Source of the DNA: Chloroflexia bacterium
Lineage (GTDB): Bacteria > Chloroflexota > Chloroflexia > Thermomicrobiales > UBA6265
Direction of reading: 5' to 3'
Length of the DNA stretch: 32,241 nt
NCBI GenBank assembly: GCA_013697005.1
Contig: JACCXM010000464.1
Span: 1-32,241 of the forward strand
Each line of letters begins with the position of its first letter. Position 1 is the first letter of the stretch. The position numbers and the translations under genes were made by a program. Shown here in pieces: positions 1 to 8,965 of the stretch. The notes beneath the pieces are model-generated. The model ran no database searches. It saw only the letters and a program-made list of their open reading frames with translations, and was not told where the DNA came from.

Positions 1-109
1 CGCCGGTGCTGATAAGCACGATTGGCTTGGCGCCCGATTCGGCAAGCGCCTTCGCGAGGTCGCTTTCGGGATCGATGTTCACCGTGATTAATTCTCGTTC
101 TTTGACCAT
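1..109 (-). CDS. N-terminus of a CDS running off the window (MVKERELITVNIDPESDLAKALAESGAKPIVLISTG...), unknown function
   Basis: ATG (CAT at 107-109) preceded on the minus strand by GAGGAGTGCTCACG, a good Shine-Dalgarno; frame open to the window edge. Confidence 0.6.
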   Translation of the reverse strand, partial: MVKERELITVNIDPESDLAKALAESGAKPIVLISTG

Positions 110-191
110 CGTGAGCACTCCTCGAACACACGGAGTTTAGCCGAGGGTGCCTTGTGCAGAGAATCGAAGCTGTGAAATGAGGATGGTGCGG

Positions 192-1109
192 CTAAACCCG
201 ATTTCGCACCCGCGGATTGGCGATTTCGTCCAGCCCTACCGCGACGAGAAACAGCCCGATGAACAGGATCGCGATGACGATGATCGGCGGTACCCACCAC
301 CACCACCAGCCGTTGATGATCGCCGCGTTGTAATTGACCCAGTAAATCGTCATCCCCAACGTCGGCGCCTCAAACGGACCGAGTCCAAGCACTTCCAACC
401 CGATCGAGGCCAGGATGGCGGCCGAGACCGAGCCGACCAGCGACGCCCCCAGATACGGCAGCAAGTTCGGCAGCAGCTCTTTGGCGATTACCTCGGGGTT
501 ACTCATGCCGGAGAGCCGGGCCACCTGGACGTAGCCGCGTTGCTTGAGGGTCAGCACCTGGGAGCGGATCGTGCGCGCCGGATAAAGCCAGGCCAGCAGT
601 CCCACCACCAGCGCCATCTGATCGACCGTCAAGCCCCCGCGCACCCGCATGGCGATGATGATCAGGATCAACAAGCCGGGGATCGTCAAACCGACGTCGA
701 CGACGATGCGGATGACGTTGTCGGCCCAGCCACCGTAGTACCCCGCGATGAACGCCAGCGTCGCGCCGAGCGTTACCCCGATCACCCCGGCCAGGAGGCC
801 AATACGCAAGGTCAGCGGTGTCCCCTCGACCATCACCGCGTAGAGATTGCGTCCCTGCTTGTCGCTGCCGAAGGGGAGCTCCCACGAGGGCGGCTGCAAC
901 GGTCTCGTCGAGAGCGGGCGAAACTGAACGGTATCGACCGTGAGATGCCCGATCACCACGAAGAGCACCAGCGTCAGGAGCAACATCAAGCCGATCCCAA
1001 GTGACGGATTGCGCCGCAGATAGCCGAGTCCGGCGCGGGCGGAAGCCCGGCGTGTTCCTTCGGCACGGCTCCCTTCCGGCGCGGTGAGCACCTGAGCGGC
1101 GCTGCTCAT
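192..1109 (-). CDS. ABC transporter permease, DppC/OppC type
   Basis: 305 aa, multiple TM segments, N-terminal OppC-like region, 'PFGSDKQGRNLYAVMVEGTPLTLRIGLLAGVIGVTLGATLAFIAGYYGGWADNVIRIVVDVGLTIP' typical of BPD_transp_1 family 5 permeases. Confidence 0.93.
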   Translation of the reverse strand: MSSAAQVLTAPEGSRAEGTRRASARAGLGYLRRNPSLGIGLMLLLTLVLFVVIGHLTVDTVQFRPLSTRPLQPPSWELPFGSDKQGRNLYAVMVEGTPLTLRIGLLAGVIGVTLGATLAFIAGYYGGWADNVIRIVVDVGLTIPGLLILIIIAMRVRGGLTVDQMALVVGLLAWLYPARTIRSQVLTLKQRGYVQVARLSGMSNPEVIAKELLPNLLPYLGASLVGSVSAAILASIGLEVLGLGPFEAPTLGMTIYWVNYNAAIINGWWWWWVPPIIVIAILFIGLFLVAVGLDEIANPRVRNRV

Positions 1110-2114
1110 CTAAGCCCTCCGGTAGGTGATGCGGGGATCGAACAGCGGGTAGATAAGATCGAGGAAGAGCGTCACCAGCCCGATGGAGACGATCAAGATA
1201 AAGATGATCCCCTGCACGACGTAAAAATCGCCGCTGCGGATGCCCTCGTACAGGGTGTTGCCGATGCCAGGGTAGGAGAAGACCACCTCCACGAGCACGG
1301 CCCCGGAAACGATCTGACCGAGCACCAGCGCCAGCGCCGTCGCCTGGGGCAGGAGGGCATTGCGGATCGCGTACTTGAGAAAAATCGTGCGGTCCTTGAG
1401 CCCCTTGGCATCCGCGTACGTGACGAAGTCTTCGCCCTGGGTGGTGACCATCATCGCCCGCATGCCCAGCGCCCACCCGCCTAACGAGACGAGAACGATC
1501 GAGAGCGCGGGCAGAATCGAGTGATACAACGCGTCTTTGAGAAACGACGGGGTGAACGCGGGAAAGGTTCCGGGCGTGTACCCGCCGAAAAGCGGAAAGA
1601 TCCGCCAGTTGAACGCAAACAGGTAAATCAGTACCAGACCAAGCAAGAAAAAGGGAATAGCGTTGAGGGAAAGCAACGGCGGCAGCAAGAACTTCAAGAA
1701 TCTCGGCGATCTCGGCCAGGCCATGAAGGCGCCAAGGAGCGTTCCCACCACCCACGAAAACAACGTCGTCGTCGTGAGCAGGAGCAATGTCCACGGCAGT
1801 GCGCGCCCGATGATGTCGCTGACGCGCGCGGGATATTTGGTGATAGAGTAATTGAAATCGAGCCGGCTCATGTCTCCCAGATAGTTCCAGTACTGCTGCA
1901 ACAGTGGTGTGTTCAGTCCAAACTTGTCGTTATAAATCTGAATCATCTCTTCGAGTCCGCTCTGCGCGTTGCCGCCCAGCGCAGCCTGCTGGATCATCAT
2001 TTCCCGGACCGGGTCTTGCCCGCCCAGGCGCGGCAGGAAGAAGTTGATCGTCGCCGCCAACCAGACGACCAGAAAGAACATACCCACGCGTTTGGCCACG
2101 TAATCGAGCGGCAC
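1110..2114 (-). CDS. ABC transporter permease, DppB/OppB type
   Basis: 334 aa; 'FLPRLGGQDPV', 'GMRAMMVTTQGEDFVTYADAKGLKDRTIFLKYAIRNALLPQATALALVLGQIVSGAVLVEVVFSYPGIGNTLYEGIRSGDFYVVQG' motif; abuts the DppC gene. Confidence 0.95.
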   Translation of the reverse strand: MPLDYVAKRVGMFFLVVWLAATINFFLPRLGGQDPVREMMIQQAALGGNAQSGLEEMIQIYNDKFGLNTPLLQQYWNYLGDMSRLDFNYSITKYPARVSDIIGRALPWTLLLLTTTTLFSWVVGTLLGAFMAWPRSPRFLKFLLPPLLSLNAIPFFLLGLVLIYLFAFNWRIFPLFGGYTPGTFPAFTPSFLKDALYHSILPALSIVLVSLGGWALGMRAMMVTTQGEDFVTYADAKGLKDRTIFLKYAIRNALLPQATALALVLGQIVSGAVLVEVVFSYPGIGNTLYEGIRSGDFYVVQGIIFILIVSIGLVTLFLDLIYPLFDPRITYRRA

Positions 2115-2129
2115 AGGGATCTCCTACGG

Positions 2130-2217
2130 ATGGGTGATGGGGTGATGGGGTGTTAGGGTGATAGGAGTACGGGCGTCATCGACCCGTTCCCCCTATCACC
2201 CCATCACCCTATCACCC
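2130..2217. repeat. Imperfect inverted repeat built from GGGTGATGGGGTGAT / ATCACCCCATCACCCTATCACCC units
   Basis: Arms 'gggtgatggggtgatggggtgttagggtgatagg' and 'ccctatcaccccatcaccctatcaccc' around a short loop, between SBP and permease genes; related arms at about 9929-9953 and 18126-18250. Confidence 0.85.
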
Positions 2218-2224
2218 GAATGAG

Positions 2225-4087
2225 CTACGCCCCGGCGGGCTTCAACGTATGCACCACCAGCGGCCATGTCAGGTGCCAGTGGGCGGTGTTGACGTAGGGG
2301 TTTTCCGCGTCCGGCCAACCTGTCCAGTAGTTCGTGTTGGTCGGCAGGCGGTGCAGACCCTGCGAAATCTGGATGTCCGGGTACTCTGGCAGCCAGAGCG
2401 CCAGCGCCTTCTTCCAGATGTCCATCACCTTTTCCGTCTCGGTCGGACTGATGCCGTAGAGTTCGTCGACCAGCGCGTCATACTCGTCGTTGTGCCAGCG
2501 CGAGAAGTTGACGAGGTGGCCACCGGGGATCTTCGTCGATCCGGTCTGGTACAGCCGCAACGAGTAGTAGACGTCGGAGCTGTAACTTCCGCCGTGACCG
2601 AAGAGGGCGCCGGTGTATTCGCCCGCGGAGAAGCGGGTGAACATGTTTGGCGGCTCGGAGTAGCTCGAATCGATCCCCGCCTGCCGGAGCTGCTCGACGA
2701 GGACCGGTCCGACCGCCGTGAAGTCGAAGAAGCTGATGATCTCGAGCGAGATCGGCTGCCCGGACTCGTCGAGCCACATCCCATTGCCGTCTTTCGTCCA
2801 GCCCTTGGCCGTCAGCAGCTCGTCGCCCTTGGCCGGGTTGTGTTCCAGGTACGGGTACTCGTCGATCAACGGCTGCACCGCTTCCAGGAACGGCTGCAGC
2901 GGCGGGTAGTCGGGCACGAACAGCGTCGAGGGCAAGCTGGCGCCCATCCAGGCGATGTCGATGATCTGCTCGCGGTCGATGTAGCTACTGATCGCCCAGC
3001 GCACATTGGGGTCGCTCCACGGCTCCACCTCGTTGTTGAGATAGAGGGAATGCGGCCACCAGTCGGTGTAGCCGAACGGCGATTCCTGCCCGGTCCAGGT
3101 CGAGACTTTGTCGTTGCCGGAGAAGACGGTGGCAAAGCCCGCCGGTTGAATCCCGGTGTCGATGTCGTACTGGTTGGCGATGATGCCGGAGATGAGCCCC
3201 TGCTCCCCAGGATCGGGCAGATAGATGAAACGCCGCGGCGCCGGCAGCTCGGCGACCCCCGCTTCCACACCCCACCACTCGTCGGCCCGGTCGAGCACCT
3301 TCTGCTCTTCCGAGGAGAAGACGACCCGCCACGGGCTGGTCGTCACCGGCCAGCCCTTCTCGATGTCGAAGAAATTGAACGTCGCGAAGTCCTGATCCTG
3401 GAAGATGTGCTGCGGCATGATGTAGACGCCGATGTCGAACTTGTAGGCCACGAAGTCGAAAAAGCGCTGCGCCGGCACCTTGAAGTTGCAGACCACCGTG
3501 TTCTCGTCGCTCGCCTCCGCCGCGTCCAGGAACTGCTGGACATCGGCGCCCCACTTCACCGCCGCGCCGACCTCGACCAGCTTGTTGAAGGTGAAGACGA
3601 CGTCCTCGGCCGAGAACGGCTCGCCGTCGCTCCAGGTGACGTTCGGCCGCGTCTTGATCGTCAGCGTCTGGTAATCGTCCGCGTACTCGTAGCTCTCCGC
3701 GAGCCACATCGTCGTCTTGTCGATGAAGGCGCTGTAGAACGCCAGCGGCTCGCTCGTCATGTGCGAGCCGAGCTGATGGTTGGCCAGCGGCAGGAAGGGA
3801 TTCCACAGGTTGTATTCGACGTATTTGCCCTCGGCTGGGCTGCGCACGGCGACCAGCGTCTCCTCGCGCGGCACCTCGGCCACCTGCGCCGCCGCCCGCT
3901 GCGCGATCATCTCCGGGGTGAACGCGGCGGCGGTCGCCGCGGCCGTGCCAGCCTGGTTGGCGAGGGCGCTGCCCGCCCCCGCGACCGAAAGTCCGACCGC
4001 GGCGGCCCGCTTCATGAATTCGCGGCGGCTAACCTCCCCGGCGATGAATTGCTGGGCAAGCGATGGAACGGGGTCGTGCTTGGTCAC
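2225..4087 (-). CDS. ABC transporter substrate-binding protein (family 5), Tat-exported
   Basis: 620 aa; twin-arginine motif 'SRREFMKRAAAVGLSVAGAGSALA'; 'TIKTRPNVTWSDGEPFSAEDVVFTFNKLVE' typical of SBP_bac_5. Confidence 0.95.
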   Translation of the reverse strand: MTKHDPVPSLAQQFIAGEVSRREFMKRAAAVGLSVAGAGSALANQAGTAAATAAAFTPEMIAQRAAAQVAEVPREETLVAVRSPAEGKYVEYNLWNPFLPLANHQLGSHMTSEPLAFYSAFIDKTTMWLAESYEYADDYQTLTIKTRPNVTWSDGEPFSAEDVVFTFNKLVEVGAAVKWGADVQQFLDAAEASDENTVVCNFKVPAQRFFDFVAYKFDIGVYIMPQHIFQDQDFATFNFFDIEKGWPVTTSPWRVVFSSEEQKVLDRADEWWGVEAGVAELPAPRRFIYLPDPGEQGLISGIIANQYDIDTGIQPAGFATVFSGNDKVSTWTGQESPFGYTDWWPHSLYLNNEVEPWSDPNVRWAISSYIDREQIIDIAWMGASLPSTLFVPDYPPLQPFLEAVQPLIDEYPYLEHNPAKGDELLTAKGWTKDGNGMWLDESGQPISLEIISFFDFTAVGPVLVEQLRQAGIDSSYSEPPNMFTRFSAGEYTGALFGHGGSYSSDVYYSLRLYQTGSTKIPGGHLVNFSRWHNDEYDALVDELYGISPTETEKVMDIWKKALALWLPEYPDIQISQGLHRLPTNTNYWTGWPDAENPYVNTAHWHLTWPLVVHTLKPAGA

Positions 4088-4252
4088 GCTGATCCTCCTC
4101 GACTATCCGGGTAGCTGCTCCGCCACCACTGACACCATTGGCGCCAAACCGCGGACACTTGGCCGCTGCCTCTGCCCGGCGTTGGGCACTGAGAGAGGTT
4201 CCCTATGACAGGCGGCCTCCTCGACCACCGTTTGTCCTAACCGGCCAGACCT

Positions 4253-4282
4253 ATATTCTTCCCGATTGCGGAATTTTGTCAA
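4253..4282 (-). promoter_or_regulatory. Candidate sigma70-type promoter for the ABC operon
   Basis: Minus strand TTGACA (4277-4282), 18-nt spacer, GAATAT (4253-4258), upstream of the SBP start. Confidence 0.45.
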
Positions 4283-4334
4283 CACGGGGTAACGCCCAGT
4301 CGCGTGTTTTGGTCAACTATCGGAGCGCCGGTGA

Positions 4335-4544
4335 CTACTTGAACGCGAGGACATCGACGCGTATTTCCAGCGGGTGAAAGACGCTGGCGCCACGATCATC
4401 CAGGAGCCGACGGATCAGTTCTGGGGCAACCGTGACTGGATCATCGCCGATCCGGATGGCTACATGCTCTGGATCGGGAAAGAGATGCGCCCGGTCTCCG
4501 CCGAGGAAATGCAAGAGGCGGCAATGGCCGGCGCGCCAGCGTAA
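4335..4544 (+). pseudogene. C-terminal remnant of a VOC/glyoxalase-family protein
   Basis: Frame reads LLEREDIDAYFQRVKDAGATIIQEPTDQFWGNRDWIIADPDGYMLWIGKEMRPVSAEEMQEAAMAGAPA*; preceded by an in-frame TGA at 4332 and no start codon or N-terminal half. Confidence 0.7.
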
Positions 4545-4555
4545 CTCGCACCCCG

Positions 4556-4622
4556 CCACAGCCCCTCTCCCCGCGCACAGGGAGAGCGGTTGGGGTGAGG
4601 GTTTCTCAGGGAGAGGGGGATC
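4556..4622. repeat. Interspersed palindromic repeat (CCCCTCTCCC ... GGGAGAG ... GGGGTGAGGG ... GGGAGAGGGG)
   Basis: 'gcccctctccccgcgcacagggagagcggttggggtgagggtttctcagggagagggggat'; related copy inside the EcfT ORF at about 15957-16006. Confidence 0.7.
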
Positions 4623-4774
4623 CACCCGTTCTTGGCGGTCGCGATCCCGCCTCCCGCCCTCCGACCACGTCTCTGTAGACAGCCCACATCGAGACCGTTA
4701 CCATCACCCGGCGCTTCGGATCAGCGAAGATCGGCTCGGTTGCCGGCAATCCAGCCAGGATCAGTCGGGAGGGG

Positions 4775-6022
4775 ATGGACGTGCGGATCACGGATGTACG
4801 GCTGCGGCAGCTTACCGGCATCATGGAGCACGAAGCGCCGTTCTGGGAAGAGCGGCTGCAACGCCCGATCGATGTCTACCCGGAGTACAAGTCGCAACGG
4901 GCGCGGCCCGGCTTCTGGATGCCGCAACCGATCGATGCCCATCGCTCGCGCGTGATCTCCATTTTCCTCGAAATCGACACGGACGAAGGGGTTTCCGGTC
5001 TGGCGGGGCCGATTCCGCACGAGGTCGCCTACATCGTCGATCGCGAGTTCCGGAGCGTGCTCGAGGGGGCCGATCCCCTGGCCACCGAGCGCCTCTGGGA
5101 CATCATGTATCGCGAGGCGGTGCACGGCCGCAAGGGAGCGACGATGATGGCCATCAGCGCCATCGACTGCGCCCTCTGGGATCTCAAGGGGCGCTGGCTG
5201 GCCCAGCCGGTCTATCGCCTCCTCGGCGGACCGGTGCGGCCCTCCGCCCCCGCCTATGCCTCCATGCTCGGCTATAGCATCGAGCCGGAGATGGCCGCCC
5301 AACGCACCCGCGAAAAGGTTGCCGAGGGGTTCACCGCGGTGAAATGGTTCCCGCTGTGGGGTCCGACCGACGGCCGCGACGGGATGCGGCGCAACATCGC
5401 GCTGGCGGAGGCGTTGCGCGAAGCGGCCGGACCCGACGTCGATATCATGCTCGATGCCTGGATGAGCTGGAACAAACCCTACACGCTCGAGTTCGCCCGG
5501 CGCGTCGCCCATCTCGACCTCAAGTGGATCGAAGAGCCGGTGATGCCGGACAAGATCGCCCTCTGCGCCGAGATCAACGCCGCCTCACCCGTTCCCATCG
5601 CTACTGGGGAGCACGAATACACCCGGTGGGGCCAGAAAGAGCTCCTCGACGCAGGCGCCTCCGAATACCTGCAAGCGGATACCTACTGGGCCGGCGGGCT
5701 CTCCGAGATGGTGAAAATCTGCACCCTGGCCTCGACTTACGACATCCCGGTGATCGCCCATGGTCACTCCGTACCGAGCAACGTGCACCTCACCCTGGCC
5801 ATGCCGGAGCTGCTCTGCCCGCTGGTCGAGTACCTGGTGAAGTGGAACGAGCTGCTGCAATTCTTCTGGACGGAACCCGTCGTGCCGGTCAATGGCACGA
5901 TCACCGTCTCCGACCGGCCCGGGTTCGGGATGGACATCGACCCGGCGAAAATCGAAACCGACGAAGCGTTGCGCTGGGAAGAAGGCTCGAATATGGCCGG
6001 CAGCATTCAGGATCGAAGCTAG
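4775..6022 (+). CDS. Mandelate racemase/muconate lactonizing enzyme family protein (enolase superfamily)
   Basis: 415 aa; 'VHGRKGATMMAISAIDCALWDLKGRWLAQPVYRLLGG', 'DIMLDAWMSWNKPYTLEFARRVAHLDLKWIEEPVMPDKI', 'PIATGEHEYTRWGQKELLDAGASEYLQADTYWAGGLSE', 'HGHSVPSNVHLTLAMPE'. Confidence 0.95.
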   Translation: MDVRITDVRLRQLTGIMEHEAPFWEERLQRPIDVYPEYKSQRARPGFWMPQPIDAHRSRVISIFLEIDTDEGVSGLAGPIPHEVAYIVDREFRSVLEGADPLATERLWDIMYREAVHGRKGATMMAISAIDCALWDLKGRWLAQPVYRLLGGPVRPSAPAYASMLGYSIEPEMAAQRTREKVAEGFTAVKWFPLWGPTDGRDGMRRNIALAEALREAAGPDVDIMLDAWMSWNKPYTLEFARRVAHLDLKWIEEPVMPDKIALCAEINAASPVPIATGEHEYTRWGQKELLDAGASEYLQADTYWAGGLSEMVKICTLASTYDIPVIAHGHSVPSNVHLTLAMPELLCPLVEYLVKWNELLQFFWTEPVVPVNGTITVSDRPGFGMDIDPAKIETDEALRWEEGSNMAGSIQDRS

Positions 6023-6048
6023 GCGAGAAACGGGAAAGGACCGCTCCC

Positions 6049-6879
6049 ATGCGCGCAAACCATGTCCGGCGCCGGCTGAAGGCCGGCGAGCCATCGATTG
6101 GCACCTGGCTCTCTCTGCCCTCGCCCGAGGCCGCGGAGTATGTCAGCCGTCTCGGCTTCGACTGGCTGGTCATCGACGCCGAGCACAACCCGATCGACAT
6201 CCGCACCCTGGCCCAGATGTTCGCGGCGATGGCCGCCAGTGACACCGCGCCGATGGTACGCATCCCCTGGAACAGCCCGGAGAACTTCAAGCGGGTGCTC
6301 GACGCCGGAGCCTGGGGCATGGTCGTACCGATGGTGAACACACGGGAAGAAGCAGAGCAGGCTGTCAGCGCGGCGCGCTACTACCCGGATGGCACCCGCA
6401 GTGTCGGCGGCGGCCGCTTCCCGATGTCCTTCGAGACCGGCGCCGAGGAGTATTTCCGCAACGCCAACGAGCACATCCTGGTCGTGCTCCAGATCGAGCA
6501 CATCCAGGGAGTGGAAAACGCCGACGCCATCCTCAGTGTGCCAGGGGTCGATGCCTGCTTTATCGGTCCCAACGATCTCGCCGCCTCCATGGGAATGGGT
6601 CTTGGTGTCCCCCTGGAAAGCGATGATCCCCGGCTGATGGAGGCCATCGCCGAGATTCGGCACGCCTGCGTCCGCAACGGTGTCGCGCCAGGGATCCACT
6701 GTTCCGGCGCAGCCGGTGTCAACCAACGCATCGGCGAGGGCTTCCAGTTCTGCGCCCTCGCTAGCGAACTGCGCTACATGCTCTCCGGGCTGCGCGAGGA
6801 CATGGCCGAACTCAACTGGACCCGCGCCGATGCGGCAGAAATCGGCGAAGGCCTCGCCGGCGCCGCGGTGCGATATTAG
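6049..6879 (+). CDS. HpcH/HpaI aldolase/citrate lyase family protein
   Basis: 'RRLKAGEPSIGTWLSLPSPEAAEYVSRLGFDWLVIDAEHNPID', 'VVPMVNTREEAEQAVSAARYYPDGTRSVGGGR', 'CFIGPNDLAASMG'; ATG at 6049 chosen over the longer ORF start at 5344. Confidence 0.94.
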   Translation: MRANHVRRRLKAGEPSIGTWLSLPSPEAAEYVSRLGFDWLVIDAEHNPIDIRTLAQMFAAMAASDTAPMVRIPWNSPENFKRVLDAGAWGMVVPMVNTREEAEQAVSAARYYPDGTRSVGGGRFPMSFETGAEEYFRNANEHILVVLQIEHIQGVENADAILSVPGVDACFIGPNDLAASMGMGLGVPLESDDPRLMEAIAEIRHACVRNGVAPGIHCSGAAGVNQRIGEGFQFCALASELRYMLSGLREDMAELNWTRADAAEIGEGLAGAAVRY

Positions 6880-7064
6880 GGAACATCCTAAAACGTCAGT
6901 GCCTGTTACGCATGTGCGCGGAGACGCGGACGAGCCGACGCACGTATGAAGCAGACAAGTGCCAGGAAATGGAGTTCCGCTGCCACTTCTGGCGCCGGAC
7001 GTTGGGAGGCTCTTTGGTATCGGCGCCCCGTGCCGCATCGTGCAGGCGCCCGGTCTGATCTGCC

Positions 7065-7400
7065 GTGTCGTCTCGCGGACCCGCCGCTGTAGAGTACGAA
7101 GATGCGCTCGACGAATCCGCCCAGGAGTGGCGGCGCGTGCGCATCTGGATTGAGGCCGGTCGGGTGCGGCGGTTCGTGGTTCAATACGAGACGATGATCG
7201 GCGGGCAGCGCGTGCCAGTCGTGCGTTACGACACGGCGCACGGGTACGCGCACCGGGAACAGATGTTTCGGGACCGCGAGCTGATCAAGACACGCCGGAG
7301 CGACCGTCTCTCGCTCGACGAGGCGTTGCAGTTCGCAGGTGATGATGTCCGGCGCCACTGGCGGACCTACCGCCGCCAGTTCATGAGGAACCAGCCATGA
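7065..7400 (+). CDS. Conserved hypothetical protein, possibly DUF7718-like; first gene of a translationally coupled pair
   Basis: 'EWRRVRIWIEAGRVRRFVVQYETMIGGQRVPVVRYDTAHGYAHREQMF'; stop overlaps next start (ATGA). Confidence 0.65.
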   Translation: MSSRGPAAVEYEDALDESAQEWRRVRIWIEAGRVRRFVVQYETMIGGQRVPVVRYDTAHGYAHREQMFRDRELIKTRRSDRLSLDEALQFAGDDVRRHWRTYRRQFMRNQP

Positions 7401-7804
7401 GCGAGCGCGAGCTCCTGCCCGAGATCGACGACGAGCAGGCGGAAGCGATCGACCGCAATCTGGCGCTGGGCTTCGCCTTCCTGCGCGACGTACTGCATCG
7501 CCCGGAAATCGTCGACGAAATTCCCAGCGGCTCGACGCTGGCGTACCGCGCGATTCTCCTGCCCCCTTTCGAGTTGGACGTGCGTCTGACCGCGTTCCGC
7601 CCTCGCCGGGCCCGGCGCTGGGGGGTGCGCGTCACGGGCGTTGGCGATGTTCATTCGCCCCCCCTTGAGCGCCCGGCGGCGCGCTGGCTGTATTCGATCC
7701 TCCCGTTAGTCGAAAACGCGACCTGGGCCAGCGCGGACGAGGCATTCGCGGCCGTCGAGCGCTCGCTGAAAAACGCCAACGATGCTCATCTCCTGGCCGG
7801 GTAG
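7397..7804 (+). CDS. Hypothetical protein, possibly with a DUF5647-like N-terminus; second gene of the coupled pair
   Basis: 135 aa; 4-nt ATGA overlap with the upstream ORF; 'DRNLALGFAFLRDVLHRPEIVDEIPSGSTLAYR'. Confidence 0.6.
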   Translation: MSERELLPEIDDEQAEAIDRNLALGFAFLRDVLHRPEIVDEIPSGSTLAYRAILLPPFELDVRLTAFRPRRARRWGVRVTGVGDVHSPPLERPAARWLYSILPLVENATWASADEAFAAVERSLKNANDAHLLAG

Positions 7805-7879
7805 CCCTGCGCGATGTTCGTGGTTGCCCGTTGCGCCCGCAGTCGCCAGCTCCATAGGGCTCCATGCCCCAGACATCGT

Positions 7880-8689
7880 TCAACTCCTATCGATCTCCGC
7901 GGCAGCGAGCCCCGCAATCGCCAAATCCAATGCCGGCTCATCCCCATCGTCCAGAATCCACACCGCCGAAAGCCCGCTGAACGCCAGGGTCCATTGCAGC
8001 AGCCGCACGCGATCCACACCCGCGGCCCCGGCGATCACCGTCGCCTGCCGCGCCAATCGCCCGGGCGTGAGTGCGGTCTCATCATCTGGATTGCGCAGGC
8101 TATTGACGAAGTCAAAGGTTCGCTCCCCCAGCAGCCCCTTGGGATCGATCGCCAGCCAGCCGCGATCGCCAAAATCCAGGATGTTGCCATGGTGGATATC
8201 GCCATGCAGCACGACGATATCCTGGGGTTCCGCCAGCAACGCACGCGCCGTTGCCGCCGCTCGCTCCAGCAGTCCTCCGTAGCGGGCGGCGCCGGGTTCG
8301 AGCGGGGCAAACCAACGCGATAACGGCACGAGCGACGGGGGAAGTGGCCGATCGCGGGAGGCGTGCAATCTGGCCGCCGCGGCGCAGATGATCCGGGTCG
8401 CTTCAACGTCGCGATCGCGGTCACCGCGCGCCATCTCGGCCAGCGATGTTTCGCCCAGGGCGCGTTCCATGAGCAGGGCATCGCCGTCGTGGGCGAGCGC
8501 CCGTGCCGCACCCTCCCCGTTCCACCAGACCATGGTTTCCGCGCCGCGGCGCTCTTCATCTTCAGTGGCGATCTTGAGCATCGCTGCTACGCCGTCCTGG
8601 CGAACCGGCAGCACGGTACTGGTGGGCGTGATGATCGGCTCACCGTCGGGGGTGAGATGCCACCGCGTAAAATAGTCGCCCCATGCCAC
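7880..8689 (-). CDS. APH(6)/StrB-like aminoglycoside/hydroxyurea phosphotransferase family protein
   Basis: 269 aa; 'VVLHGDIHHGNILDFGDRGWLAIDPKGLLGERTFDFVNSLRNPDD' and 'ETMVWWNGEGAARALAHDGDALLMERA' match the APH(6) kinase layout (HGDxHHxN...IDPKGLxGE). Confidence 0.87.
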   Translation of the reverse strand: MAWGDYFTRWHLTPDGEPIITPTSTVLPVRQDGVAAMLKIATEDEERRGAETMVWWNGEGAARALAHDGDALLMERALGETSLAEMARGDRDRDVEATRIICAAAARLHASRDRPLPPSLVPLSRWFAPLEPGAARYGGLLERAAATARALLAEPQDIVVLHGDIHHGNILDFGDRGWLAIDPKGLLGERTFDFVNSLRNPDDETALTPGRLARQATVIAGAAGVDRVRLLQWTLAFSGLSAVWILDDGDEPALDLAIAGLAAAEIDRS

Positions 8690-8804
8690 GATTCAGCACG
8701 TTCTTTCGGCTGGAGCAACGACCGCAAGTCGTGTCATGATGCGTAATCATGTCCCAATGCGGCGCCACCACGGCATCAACAAGCGCTTCCGCCACGCGGC
8801 CCCG

Positions 8805-8832
8805 GTGTCATTCCGACGAACGAGGAATCTCG
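8805..8832. repeat. Intergenic repeat-like remnant (GTGTCATTCCGACGAACGAGGAATCTCG)
   Basis: Resembles the common 'GTCATTCCGA...GAGGAATCT' intergenic repeat seen in many high-GC bacteria; single copy here. Confidence 0.35.
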
Positions 8833-8965
8833 ACCGCGGGCCGCGTCCGAACACGGTTTCCGCACCAGATGCGTTGTTCCCCAGCATGACACAATTCCTG
8901 CACGCCGCTCTAACCACTCGCGTCGCGGCATTGGCCAGGAAAGGCAAAGGAGAAAGCAACGTCCT

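Noticed and set aside
2249-4114. 621-aa plus-strand ORF antisense to the SBP gene
   Set aside because: Mirror ORF of a strong coding gene; composition is Arg/Val-rich without family motifs.
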